Below are positions 26,197 to 34,710 of a stretch of 64,000 bases of DNA, piece after piece. Made by a program: the position numbers and the translations under genes. Source of the DNA: Pseudomonadota bacterium (GTDB lineage: Bacteria; Pseudomonadota; Gammaproteobacteria; Acidiferrobacterales; Acidiferrobacteraceae). The first letter of the stretch is position 1; every line of letters starts with the position of its first letter. Under the pieces are notes generated by a model. That model was not told the origin of the DNA. It saw nothing but the letters and a program-made list of their open reading frames with translations, and searched no databases. The DNA lies in assembly GCA_021794275.1 (NCBI GenBank), contig JAJYRD010000021.1:1-64000 (forward strand). The letters are read 5' to 3'.

Positions 26197-27485
26197 TGCG
26201 TACCCCGCTCGCGGAACGGCTGCGCCCCCGGACTCTCGTCGAGTTTGTGGGGCAGGAGTCGCTCTTGGCGGCGGACGCGCCGCTGCGCGTGGCCTATCAG
26301 CGCGGCCATCCCTACCCCATGATCCTCTATGGCCCCCCAGGAAGCGGCAAGACCACGCTCGCGCGCCTTTTGGCGCAGGCCTCGGGCGAGGAGTTCGTCG
26401 CTTTGAGCGCGCTTTCGAGTGGCGTGCGGGAACTGAAGGATCTGGAGGAGCGCGGACGGGAGGCGCGCGACCAGGGCCGCGGCCTCATCGCGTTCATAGA
26501 CGAGATCCACCGCTATACGCGCGCCCAGCAGGATGCGCTCCTGCGACCCTTGGAGGAGGGCACCGTGGTGCTGATCGGGGCCACGACCGAGAACCCGGCC
26601 TTCGCGCTCACCGCGGCCATTCTTTCGCGCTTGAGGCTCCATGTCCTGGAGCCCTTGACGGAGCAGGATCTGAGGGCACTCCTGGATCGGGCCCTGGAGG
26701 CGCCGGAGGGTTTGGCGCGTGCCTTTACCGCGTCCGACGAGGCGCTCGCCTTCATCGCGGAACTGGCCGATGGCGATGCGCGTCGAGCCCTCACCTTGCT
26801 CGACATGGCGGCGGAGCTCGCGGAAGAGGCGGGTGTTGGGGTGATCGAAGAGCCGCACGTACGCCGCGCAGCGGGGACGCGTTACCGACGCTTCGATAAA
26901 GGCGGGGATCTCTTTTATGACCAGATCTCCGCCCTGCACAAGGCAGTCCGCGGTTCGAGCCCCGACGGCGCCTTGTACTGGCTCGCGCGCTTGCTCGACG
27001 GGGGCTGCGACCCACGCTATGTCGCCCGGCGTTTGGTGCGGGCGGCGAGCGAGGATATCGGCAACGCCGACCCGAGGGCACTCACCATCGCCCTGGACGC
27101 GTGGCAGGCCTTTGATCGCCTCGGGCGCCCGGAGGGGGAACTCGCACTCGCCCACGCGGCGGCCTATCTGGCCTCGGCGCCGAAGAGCAATGCCGTATAC
27201 AGGGCCTTCCAGGCCGCCGAACGTGATGTGCGAACCCATGGGACACGTCCCGTCCCCGCGCATCTGCGGAACGCCCCGACCAACTTGGCGCGCAGCATGG
27301 GCCATGGCCGCGATTACCGCTATCCCCACGATGAACCCGAGGCCTATGCCGCCGGCGTGTCGTATTTTCCTGATGGCATGAGGCCTGCGGTTTACTACGA
27401 ACCCACCGACCGTGGCCTGGAGGCCCGCATCAAGGAGCGCTTCACGCGCCTGCGTGTCCGGGACCGGGAGGAGCGTGGGTCGTAG
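26196..27485 (+). CDS. rarA: Replication-associated recombination protein A (AAA+ ATPase)
   Basis: RarA/MgsA acts at stalled replication forks. I start it at the GTG at 26196, which overlaps the lolA stop codon; the frame before it has no family sequence. Walker A is GPPGSGKT at 46-53 and Walker B FIDEIHRY near 98-105, with sensor sequence GATTENPAF. The C-terminal tetramerisation part contains DPRYVARRLVRAASEDIGNADP and AYLASAPKSNAVY, then HLRNAPTN, all typical. About 429 residues, normal length. Translation is probably coupled to lolA since no separate ribosome site is visible. Confidence 0.94.
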   Translation: MRTPLAERLRPRTLVEFVGQESLLAADAPLRVAYQRGHPYPMILYGPPGSGKTTLARLLAQASGEEFVALSALSSGVRELKDLEERGREARDQGRGLIAFIDEIHRYTRAQQDALLRPLEEGTVVLIGATTENPAFALTAAILSRLRLHVLEPLTEQDLRALLDRALEAPEGLARAFTASDEALAFIAELADGDARRALTLLDMAAELAEEAGVGVIEEPHVRRAAGTRYRRFDKGGDLFYDQISALHKAVRGSSPDGALYWLARLLDGGCDPRYVARRLVRAASEDIGNADPRALTIALDAWQAFDRLGRPEGELALAHAAAYLASAPKSNAVYRAFQAAERDVRTHGTRPVPAHLRNAPTNLARSMGHGRDYRYPHDEPEAYAAGVSYFPDGMRPAVYYEPTDRGLEARIKERFTRLRVRDREERGS

Positions 27486-27567
27486 CAGGCCGCGTACGGT
27501 CGAGCCTGGTTTGGGCGCGATGGTGAGCGGCGTCCTTGCTCGGCAAGAATGTTTCAGGAGAAGAGCC

Positions 27568-27627
27568 ATGCGCGGACGACGGTTTGCTCGCGGTTTTGCG
27601 GACCGGCCCCGCACCTCGGGCGCTTAA
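27568..27627 (+). CDS. Possible short leader peptide before the EPS operon
   Basis: A strong AGGAGAAGAG ribosome site precedes an ATG at 27568 whose frame encodes 19 residues, rich in arginine, ending ...RTSGA. It lies about 80 bp before the first EPS gene in an otherwise empty gap. It might be a leader peptide or chance. Confidence 0.25.
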   Translation: MRGRRFARGFADRPRTSGA

Positions 27628-27706
27628 CCAGCCGACCGAAGTCGGATTGTGTCCCGGCGGCCGCCGCCGCTAAATGGCGACAGCTGAGCCGTTACAGGGA
27701 CGTAAC

Positions 27707-29092
27707 ATGATTCGCATCTTCAGGCATTATCTGCCCAAGGGTCTCCTGATCCTTGGCTTTTCCGAAATATTGGTTCTGTGGGGTGCGCTTTACCTGGGCG
27801 CGCAGGTTCGCTATGGCGGATTCGCCGAGCGGGCGCAATTGGGCGCGACGTCAGGCAAGGCTCTGCTGTTCGTTCTCGTGATGTTGATCGTCATGACCGC
27901 GCTTGGCCTCTATCAGCGCGAGCTGAAGGAGGGCCAGTGGGGTTACTTCCCGCGCCTTATCGTAAGCCTCTCCTTGGGCTTCCTCGTTTTCTGTGTCCTG
28001 CTACCCGTGCTTCCCTCGCTCGTCCTGCCGCCTGCAGTACTCGCCTCCGTCGTGCTCGTGGCCTTGTGCGGGATGATGCTTACCCGAATCCTGTATTTAG
28101 CGATGGCAAACCACGCGGCGATCAACCGTCAGGTGCTGGTGTTGGGCACCGGCCGCCGGGCGCGCGCAATCCACGCCCTCGCCAAAGGCGGCCCCGGGCG
28201 GCCCGGGTTCCGGATCGTAGGTTTCGTTCCGTGCGGCGAGCGGGAGGAGATGGACGGTCCTCTGGTCCTCCGGGGTGACCAGTCCATAGCGGCCATCGCA
28301 AGGAATAATCGCGTCACGGAAATCGTGGTCGGAAGCCGTGACCGCAGGCTTGCGCTGCCGGTCAATGAGTTGCTTGAGTGCAAGCTCGCGGGCACCCGCG
28401 TCATGGATCTCACGACCTTCTTCGAGCGCGAGAGCGGGCGCATCGAGCTTGAGTCGCTCAATACGAGCTGGCTCGTATTCGCTGATGGATTCGAACAAAG
28501 TCTCGTCAAGGCCTGGATCAAGCGCGCCTTCGATGTGATCATGAGCGCAGCCTTGCTGGTTCTGTGCATGCCCATCATGGTCATCACGGCCGTCCTGATA
28601 AAGCTCGAGGACAATGGCCCGGTGTTTTATCGGCAGGATCGCGTGGGGCAAGGGGGGCGCGTCTTCCCCTTGCTCAAGTTCCGCAGCATGCGCGTCAACG
28701 CCGAGAAGGATGGGACGCCGCAGTGGGCCCGCCAGAACGACACCCGCGTGACGCGGCTTGGCGCCTTCATCCGCAAGGTCCGCATCGACGAGCTGCCGCA
28801 AGCCTTCAATGTCCTGCGCGGGGACATGAGTTTCGTGGGGCCGCGCCCCGAGCGGCCGTTCTTCGTGGACCAACTCGCGCGGGACATCCCCTACTACAGT
28901 TATCGTCACGCCATAAAGCCCGGCATCACGGGCTGGGCCCAGGTGCGCTACCCCTACGGCGCATCCGTCGAAGACGCCATAGAGAAGCTCAAATACGACC
29001 TCTATTACGTAAAAAACAACACGCTGTTTCTGGACCTGATAATTCTCTTTCAGACGATCCAGGTCGTCATTTTCCAAGACGGCGCACGCTAG
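27707..29092 (+). CDS. EPS-priming polyprenyl-phosphate sugar transferase (EpsB_2 type)
   Basis: This 461-residue inner-membrane enzyme starts repeat-unit assembly by moving a sugar-1-phosphate to undecaprenyl phosphate. I use the ATG at 27707 (AGGGA six bases before) rather than the upstream ATG at 27674. Four N-terminal helices are followed by a nucleotide-binding-like domain (VLVLGTGRRARAIHALA), a fifth helix near 270-300, and the bacterial sugar transferase domain at about 275-461 with KRAFDV, LLKFRSMRVNAE, RKVRIDELPQ, LRGDMSFVGPRPE. It resembles the TIGR03013 group that heads exosortase-A-associated EPS loci. It is first of a 20-gene same-strand run. Confidence 0.9.
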   Translation: MIRIFRHYLPKGLLILGFSEILVLWGALYLGAQVRYGGFAERAQLGATSGKALLFVLVMLIVMTALGLYQRELKEGQWGYFPRLIVSLSLGFLVFCVLLPVLPSLVLPPAVLASVVLVALCGMMLTRILYLAMANHAAINRQVLVLGTGRRARAIHALAKGGPGRPGFRIVGFVPCGEREEMDGPLVLRGDQSIAAIARNNRVTEIVVGSRDRRLALPVNELLECKLAGTRVMDLTTFFERESGRIELESLNTSWLVFADGFEQSLVKAWIKRAFDVIMSAALLVLCMPIMVITAVLIKLEDNGPVFYRQDRVGQGGRVFPLLKFRSMRVNAEKDGTPQWARQNDTRVTRLGAFIRKVRIDELPQAFNVLRGDMSFVGPRPERPFFVDQLARDIPYYSYRHAIKPGITGWAQVRYPYGASVEDAIEKLKYDLYYVKNNTLFLDLIILFQTIQVVIFQDGAR

Positions 29093-29196
29093 TTACCCGG
29101 GTCTTGCGGGCGGACCTTGGTCGGATATAAGGGATGAGCCCGTAGCGATAAGGTTGAGTTGGTCTCACAAGGAAGATGCACCCAAGGATGAAACAG

Positions 29197-29823
29197 ATGA
29201 AGCCAAAGCTATTAGTCGCCACTTTCGCGCTGGCCGGGCTAAGCGCTTGCGCGCAGACCCCGATGCCGGCAGGCGGCGGGGCGCCGCGCACGGCCACCCT
29301 CGCCCGCGCCACCATTCCCCATTACCGTCTAGCCGTTGCCGACGTCATTGAGGTGTCCGTGTGGCATAACAAGCGGTTGTCGGAGACCGTTCCCGTGCGG
29401 CCGGATGGCCGCATATCGATGCCTCTGATCGGTGCCGTACCGGTGGCTGGGCATACCGCATCGGCGGTCGCGCGGACGATCAAGACCAAGCTTGCATACT
29501 ACGTCCGGGACCCGCAGGTGACGGTGATTGTGAAGCGCGTCGTTCAGGACAGCTACGAGGACATGGTGCGCGTGACCGGGGCCGTTCAGCATCCCGCATC
29601 GCTTCACTACGAGCCCGGCATGACCGTACTCGACGCGGTATTGGACGCAGGCGGGGTTAACTCCTTCGCGGCGGCCAATGACACCGAGATCCATCGCGTC
29701 GTAGGCCATTCCGAGCGCGTGATTCACGTGAAGCTCGGCAACATACTGAGCGAGGGGCGGCTCGGCACCAACTACCGTCTACGCCCAGGGGATATCGTCA
29801 CCGTCCCTGAGCGCCTCCTCTAA
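29197..29823 (+). CDS. Polysaccharide export lipoprotein (Wza/PES type)
   Basis: Starting at the ATG at 29197 (AAGGA eight bases upstream; in-frame ATGs at 29176 and 29188 are alternatives), the product has a lipoprotein signal ending LSAC, so it is anchored by lipid. The polysaccharide-export motif region IEVSVWHNKRLSETVPVRPDG is followed by an SLBB repeat (VRVTGAVQHPASLHYEPGMTVLDAVLDAGG) and RPGDIVTVPE. It should form part of the outer-membrane export channel. About 208 residues, the size of XrtA-system export proteins, shorter than Wza. Confidence 0.88.
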   Translation: MKPKLLVATFALAGLSACAQTPMPAGGGAPRTATLARATIPHYRLAVADVIEVSVWHNKRLSETVPVRPDGRISMPLIGAVPVAGHTASAVARTIKTKLAYYVRDPQVTVIVKRVVQDSYEDMVRVTGAVQHPASLHYEPGMTVLDAVLDAGGVNSFAAANDTEIHRVVGHSERVIHVKLGNILSEGRLGTNYRLRPGDIVTVPERLL

Positions 29824-29852
29824 GTCACCCGCATCTGAAATAAGGACAACGT

Positions 29853-31382
29853 ATGAGACTGACATTCGAGCAAAACGCTCAGATTCTCGGCAAGGAGGCG
29901 TTCTCGCACCGCCGCTTCGTTGCCGGAACATTCATCGCGGTGACGGCACTCGCGACCGTGGCGGGGCTTTTATGGCCCAGGACCTATCAGTCCACCTCAC
30001 TTATTCTCGTGAACAATAAGCGCCTCATAGCGCCGCTTATCAAGGGCGCAGCCTATCAGCCGGACGTGGGGCAGCAGCGGGCCAAGATCGCCCAGGATCT
30101 CATAACGAGCCACGAGATCCTCATGCCGGCCCTCGCCAAGGCAGGCCTGTTCAAAAAGTCCATGTCTTTGCGTAAAAAGGCCGCGATCCTGAAAGGCATC
30201 CGCAGTCAGGCGTCGGTCATGGATCTTGGCAAGAACCTCATAAGCGTGTCGTTCAAGGATTCGGACCCGGCGCGCGCCCACCGTCTGACGCAGGCAGTCG
30301 TCGCGCAGTTCATAGCGCAAGACCAATCGGCCGCCTTGGACCAGGCGCAGGGAGCGTACTCCTTCTTGAATACCGAGGTCGTCCAGTATCGCCACAGGCT
30401 CGCGAGCGAGGCCGCCGAGATCAAGAAACTGAAGGCGAATACCATGGAGGCCAACCATACGTTCGCGCGCTATGAACGGCGCCGAATCGCTCATCTACGC
30501 ATGGCCTATGACAAGAGCCGCATAGAGCTCAAAGAAGACGAAGGGCGTGTGCGCGTGCTGGAACAGGAGCTTACGGGCCAGGGCCACAGCAACTCGATCC
30601 TCGCCCAGGAAGGTGTCGACCGCTCGCGGCTCATCGCAGACGAGGCGCAGTTGCAGAAACTGAGGCTCTACTATCGTCGTACCTATCCGGGTATTCAGGC
30701 GCTTGACACCGAGGTCAACGGGCTGCGCACGAAGCTTGCGCATCTCCAGGCGCGCGAGAAGGCCTTGCATCCCGGTCAGCAGTCATTCGCCTTCGCGGTA
30801 GGTTCGGGGCGCTTCTTCCAGAAGTTGGAACATGAGTTGGACGAAACCCAGGCGCGGGTCGCCACCTTGCAGGCGGAGACCGCCGAGTCCCAGGCCTTGT
30901 TACGTTCGCAGATGACCGCTCTGCGGAATTCCCAAGGCTCATCCGCCGTGTCCACACTCCTGCGCGACTATGAAGTGAACCAGAGGACCCTGGAAGGCCT
31001 TCTGAAGCGCCGTGAGCAGGCCCGCGTATCCTTGAATCTGGACAAGGCGCAGCAGGCCCTTTCGTTCCGGATCTACCAACCGGCCACGCGCCCCATCAAC
31101 CCCATAGGACCTCCGTTTGCGCTCTTCGTGATCGGCGGCATCGTCTTGGGCCTCCTGCTTCCGTTTGGGCTGCTCTACGGCCGTAATCAGATGGATGCCC
31201 GAGTCCGCGCCGAGGCCGTGATTCCGGAGACCCTGAATCTGCCGTTGCTCGCGGTCGTGCCGCACCTCTATGCCCCGAGCGAGGCACTATCGGCCCGCCG
31301 TAGCGTTCATTGGCTCGGGGTTCTTGTGTTTAGCGTGTTGTTTATCGCAGTCAGCATCGTCCTTTCAGGTAGAACACTATGA
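29853..31382 (+). CDS. Wzz/GumC-type chain-length determinant
   Basis: A 509-residue inner-membrane co-polymerase controlling polysaccharide length. A first membrane helix lies at about 24-42, a long periplasmic coiled-coil region covers about 150-400 (many Glu/Lys/Leu heptads), and further helices lie at about 415-440 and 485-505. LYYRRTYPGIQALDTEV matches the YP..P block of the family. It resembles the TIGR03007 group in exosortase-A EPS loci. The 3' end overlaps the next gene by 4 bp, coupling it to its usual partner kinase. Confidence 0.87.
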   Translation: MRLTFEQNAQILGKEAFSHRRFVAGTFIAVTALATVAGLLWPRTYQSTSLILVNNKRLIAPLIKGAAYQPDVGQQRAKIAQDLITSHEILMPALAKAGLFKKSMSLRKKAAILKGIRSQASVMDLGKNLISVSFKDSDPARAHRLTQAVVAQFIAQDQSAALDQAQGAYSFLNTEVVQYRHRLASEAAEIKKLKANTMEANHTFARYERRRIAHLRMAYDKSRIELKEDEGRVRVLEQELTGQGHSNSILAQEGVDRSRLIADEAQLQKLRLYYRRTYPGIQALDTEVNGLRTKLAHLQAREKALHPGQQSFAFAVGSGRFFQKLEHELDETQARVATLQAETAESQALLRSQMTALRNSQGSSAVSTLLRDYEVNQRTLEGLLKRREQARVSLNLDKAQQALSFRIYQPATRPINPIGPPFALFVIGGIVLGLLLPFGLLYGRNQMDARVRAEAVIPETLNLPLLAVVPHLYAPSEALSARRSVHWLGVLVFSVLFIAVSIVLSGRTL

Positions 31383-32218
31383 GCAAAGTCGAAAAAGCAT
31401 TGCAAAAAGCCCGGGCCATGGATGAAGTCGCCCAGCCGGTGCCCACCGTAGCCTCGGTCGCCGCACAGGAAAAGCCCATCGTGTTGAGCGCCAAGGACTT
31501 GTCGGCCTACACGGCGCAGATCCCGCGCATGACCCAAAAGTATCAGATGGAGAAATCCGATCTGAGTGAGGCCAAGATCATCTACCAAGACATGGAGGAC
31601 GCCCGAGTGGTGGAATCGTTCCGGCACATGCGGACCCACATCTTGCAGAACGCAGGCCCCAAAAACTGCGTGATTCTTGTGACCTCGGTCGTTCCGGACG
31701 GCGGGGCAAGCTTCGTGGCCCTGAACCTCGCCGCCTCGTTCGCGTTCGACGAGACCAAGACCGCGCTTTTGATCGACTGCCGGCTTCGTGATCCCCAGCA
31801 AGATCGACTCGTCGCGGGCGACATCCACTACGGCTTGACGGATTACCTCGAGGCCGAGGATGTCGATGTGGGCCAGATCATCCACGAGGGCGGGCTGCCG
31901 CGTTTCCGGCTGATCCCGGCGGGGCGTCGGAGTGATGCTGGAACCGAGCACCTCGACTCGCGGCGCATGCGGGACCTTATAAGCCATTTGCGAGACCGTT
32001 ACCCGGACCGGTACATCATACTCGATGCCGCATCGCCTTCGGAGTCCGCGGACGCAGCCGTGCTCGCGGAGGTCGCCGACTTCGTGTTGCTCGTCGTACC
32101 TTATGGAAAGGCAACAGAGTCGCAGATCTGGGGCGCCGCAAAGGGGATCGACGAGCAGAAGTTTCTCGGTGTTGTATTCAACGACGAGCCGCAACCGCGT
32201 CGCGTCATTTGGAATTAA
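31379..32218 (+). CDS. EPS tyrosine-autokinase-like ATPase with degenerate Walker A
   Basis: This 279-residue protein has the MinD-like fold of bacterial tyrosine kinases (CapB/EpsG, TIGR03018-like). The N-terminal MSKVEKALQKARAMDE helix, the YQ..ED..VVESFRHMRTHI segment (69-87), Walker A-prime ALLIDCRLRDP (Asp133) and Walker B IILDAA (Asp216) are in order. Yet the Walker A loop at 104-112 reads VVPDGGASF where kinases have GEGKS/T: the invariant lysine is missing. There is also no C-terminal tyrosine cluster. It is therefore probably not an active kinase but a structural or regulatory partner of the chain-length protein (inference). It overlaps that gene by 4 bp. Confidence 0.83.
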   Translation: MSKVEKALQKARAMDEVAQPVPTVASVAAQEKPIVLSAKDLSAYTAQIPRMTQKYQMEKSDLSEAKIIYQDMEDARVVESFRHMRTHILQNAGPKNCVILVTSVVPDGGASFVALNLAASFAFDETKTALLIDCRLRDPQQDRLVAGDIHYGLTDYLEAEDVDVGQIIHEGGLPRFRLIPAGRRSDAGTEHLDSRRMRDLISHLRDRYPDRYIILDAASPSESADAAVLAEVADFVLLVVPYGKATESQIWGAAKGIDEQKFLGVVFNDEPQPRRVIWN

Positions 32219-32222
32219 GAGC

Positions 32223-33614
32223 GTGCGTACATCAAAACGATCTGCCCGCATCGCCCGGATGCTGGGCATGGGGTCCTGCGCCCTTATGGCTTTGTCCGTA
32301 AGGGCCCAGGCGGCCCATATCGAATACGGGCTCGGGTACAACGGGATCTATACCAACAACATCTTTAGATCGCCGACGTACAAAAAGAACGAGTACATCA
32401 ACATATTCCGTGGGCTGTTCTCCTATCAGAAACATGGTAGGCGACTCGATACCCATCTGGACCTGGAGGCCATGGGGCGGGTATTCACCCTAGGAAGGTA
32501 CAACAACGACGTGCTTTTCGGGGTGAACTCCCTCACTCATTACGTCGTCATGCCGAAGGCGTTCAGCTTGTCGGAAAGGGATATCTTCACGCAGGCACCG
32601 ATCGATCCGCTGTTTGTGATGGCGCCGACCAACCTGCAGAATACAAACGCCTTTTCGGCAGGGCCGAATTTCTCGTGGTATGTCGACCCGATCGATGCGT
32701 TCAAGGTCGATCTGCGCTATAGGAACTTCTATTACCAGAAGGAGCCGTCGACCTTTCCGCCGACGTACTCGACCAGCAATTACCGCTGGGTGGCGGAGAC
32801 GCGCTTCGTGCATGCGTTCTCGCGTCGCACGAAGGCGTCAATAAACTATGTGCCGGAAGTGGTGCGCTACCAGAATACCCTGGTGAACCCGGATTACAGG
32901 CGGCAGGACGTCTTTCTTGGCGTCGACACTCGTCTTGGCAATCTCGGGCTCACCGCGCAAGGTGGGCGCACGCGTATTGAGCAGACCGGGCAGTCGCACG
33001 CGCTGAACGGGACCTTGGCGCGCATCGCCCTGACCGACGCCTTGGGGCCGAGGTCGAGGGTCACGGCCTCTGCCGACCGGAGTTATGGAGACGCAGGGCG
33101 CTACGCGCTTCTAGAGGCGCCGGCGCAGAACCTTATAGTCCCTGTCGCCACGAACCCGGGGCAGATCGCGGGCGGCGGCCTATATTATGGGCGCATGGCG
33201 GATCTCGCCTACGAGTACAGACGCCCCTACGGCGTCGATCGGATCAGCGCATTTTGGCAGCATCTTCACTACTTGACTGCGACACTGAGCCAGCAGCTCG
33301 AGGGCGGGGTTTTCAACCTGGGTTACGACTTTTCAGACCGTCTCTCGGATTCGATATTTGGCGACTACGTCAAGGTGCATTATTTCAACTACAACGCCAA
33401 CACGCGCGACTTCGGCGGGGGTATGCGCGTCCGCTACCGCCTGTCGCCGGATCTGAGTGTGAGTCTTGAGGGCATGTATGACCGCGGCATCAGTACGGAT
33501 CCTGTGTTGTCGTACAACGAGTGGAGGGCGATCGTGGGCATATCGTATCTGACGAACCCAAACCGCATGCGGACGGATCCCTTCGTCCATTACACCAACG
33601 CCATATTTTATTAG
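32223..33614 (+). CDS. Outer-membrane beta-barrel protein of the EPS locus
   Basis: I start this at the GTG at 32223, five bases after the preceding stop; the signal peptide follows at once (basic RTSKRSARIAR, hydrophobic stretch, cleavage after RAQA). The mature part, about 430 residues, consists of alternating amphipathic strands rich in Tyr, Phe and Arg with no cysteine, and ends in ...HYTNAIFY with a C-terminal aromatic as in outer-membrane barrels. Its position between the kinase-like gene and the ATPase matches the TIGR03016-type barrel protein of exosortase-A EPS loci. A role as a secretion pore or surface anchor is inference. Confidence 0.78.
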   Translation: MRTSKRSARIARMLGMGSCALMALSVRAQAAHIEYGLGYNGIYTNNIFRSPTYKKNEYINIFRGLFSYQKHGRRLDTHLDLEAMGRVFTLGRYNNDVLFGVNSLTHYVVMPKAFSLSERDIFTQAPIDPLFVMAPTNLQNTNAFSAGPNFSWYVDPIDAFKVDLRYRNFYYQKEPSTFPPTYSTSNYRWVAETRFVHAFSRRTKASINYVPEVVRYQNTLVNPDYRRQDVFLGVDTRLGNLGLTAQGGRTRIEQTGQSHALNGTLARIALTDALGPRSRVTASADRSYGDAGRYALLEAPAQNLIVPVATNPGQIAGGGLYYGRMADLAYEYRRPYGVDRISAFWQHLHYLTATLSQQLEGGVFNLGYDFSDRLSDSIFGDYVKVHYFNYNANTRDFGGGMRVRYRLSPDLSVSLEGMYDRGISTDPVLSYNEWRAIVGISYLTNPNRMRTDPFVHYTNAIFY

Positions 33615-33616
33615 CC

Positions 33617-34699
33617 ATGTACCTCGACCATTTTCGCCTGAAAGAGCATCCGTTCCAGATCACACCGGATTCGGATTTCCTATATATGAGCGCGGCGCAC
33701 TCGCGGGCCAAGGCTTATATGGACTACAGCATCCGTAACCGCGACGGTTTCGTCATCATAACCGGCGAGGTGGGGGCTGGTAAGACGACGCTCATACGTA
33801 AACTCCTGTCGGAGTTCGATGACAACGTGCTGGTGGCGAAGATCTTCCAGACCCAACTGGACGAGACGCAGTTTCTGCAGGCGGTGCTCGTTGAGTTCGG
33901 CCTAAACCCATTCAATGCGGGCAAGGTCGAGCTCATGGACATGTTGTCCTCGTTCCTTGTCGAGAGCTTTTTGAAAAGAAAGCAGCTCGTTCTCATCGTG
34001 GATGAGGCGCAGAACCTGAATCGGCGGGTGTTGGAAGAGATACGCATGCTTTCAGGCCTTGAAACCGAGAAACAAAAGATCCTGCATGTCATTCTGGTGG
34101 GTCAACCGGAGCTGAACGAGACGTTGGATGCGCCGGGGCTCGAGCAGCTTACGCAAAGGGTTCGTCTACGGTTCCATATCGCCGCGCTGACCGAGGCCGA
34201 GTCCGCAGACTACATCTATCACAGGCTGCGCGTGGCGGGCGCCGCGGATCCAGAGGCGCTTTTTGCGCGCGAGGCGATCCCGCCCATCTACGAGTACACG
34301 GGTGGCATACCGCGCCTTATAAATACCTTGTGCGATACGGCGCTCACGTGTGCCTTTGCAGACGATAGTCCATGTGTAGACGACGGGATCGTGAAGTCGG
34401 CCATCCTGGAACTGCAATGGAAGCCATTCAACACCCGCTCCCGTCAAAGCCCGCGGCCGTCGCCGTCTCCATTCGGCGATGCGGGTGCCGCGGACAGTCG
34501 CGATCTGAAGGACCTTGCGCGCGCGGTGGCGGCGATCGAGCCGCGCCTTGATGGGATGGAATCGCTGTTGAAAAGCATGGTGACCATCCTTCAGGCGCGT
34601 AACCGCATCTCCGTGCGTGTAAGCCAGAGTCAGGTTGCGCAATTTCTGAAGCAGGTCAGCGCCGAGATCGGAAAGCTTCAGACCAACCACGACGCCTAG
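33617..34699 (+). CDS. EPS-associated AAA ATPase (ExeA-like, XrtA-system type)
   Basis: A 360-residue cytoplasmic ATPase from the ATG at 33617, 3 bp after the barrel gene. It starts MYLDHFRLKEHPFQITPDSDFLYMS, a block shared with ExeA and TIGR03015 proteins. Walker A GEVGAGKT is at 50-57 and Walker B is VLIVDEAQNL, then a GQPEL sensor and YIYHRLRVAG. Residues about 265-330 are a charged, flexible linker, and the C-terminus has helix-forming heptads. It probably powers assembly or positioning of the export complex. Confidence 0.87.
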   Translation: MYLDHFRLKEHPFQITPDSDFLYMSAAHSRAKAYMDYSIRNRDGFVIITGEVGAGKTTLIRKLLSEFDDNVLVAKIFQTQLDETQFLQAVLVEFGLNPFNAGKVELMDMLSSFLVESFLKRKQLVLIVDEAQNLNRRVLEEIRMLSGLETEKQKILHVILVGQPELNETLDAPGLEQLTQRVRLRFHIAALTEAESADYIYHRLRVAGAADPEALFAREAIPPIYEYTGGIPRLINTLCDTALTCAFADDSPCVDDGIVKSAILELQWKPFNTRSRQSPRPSPSPFGDAGAADSRDLKDLARAVAAIEPRLDGMESLLKSMVTILQARNRISVRVSQSQVAQFLKQVSAEIGKLQTNHDA

Positions 34700-34710
34700 A
34701 GGGACGACCT

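Noticed and set aside
26187-27614. 475-codon minus-strand frame opposite rarA
   Set aside because: rarA on the plus strand has all AAA+ motifs; the antisense frame is arginine- and histidine-rich without a domain.
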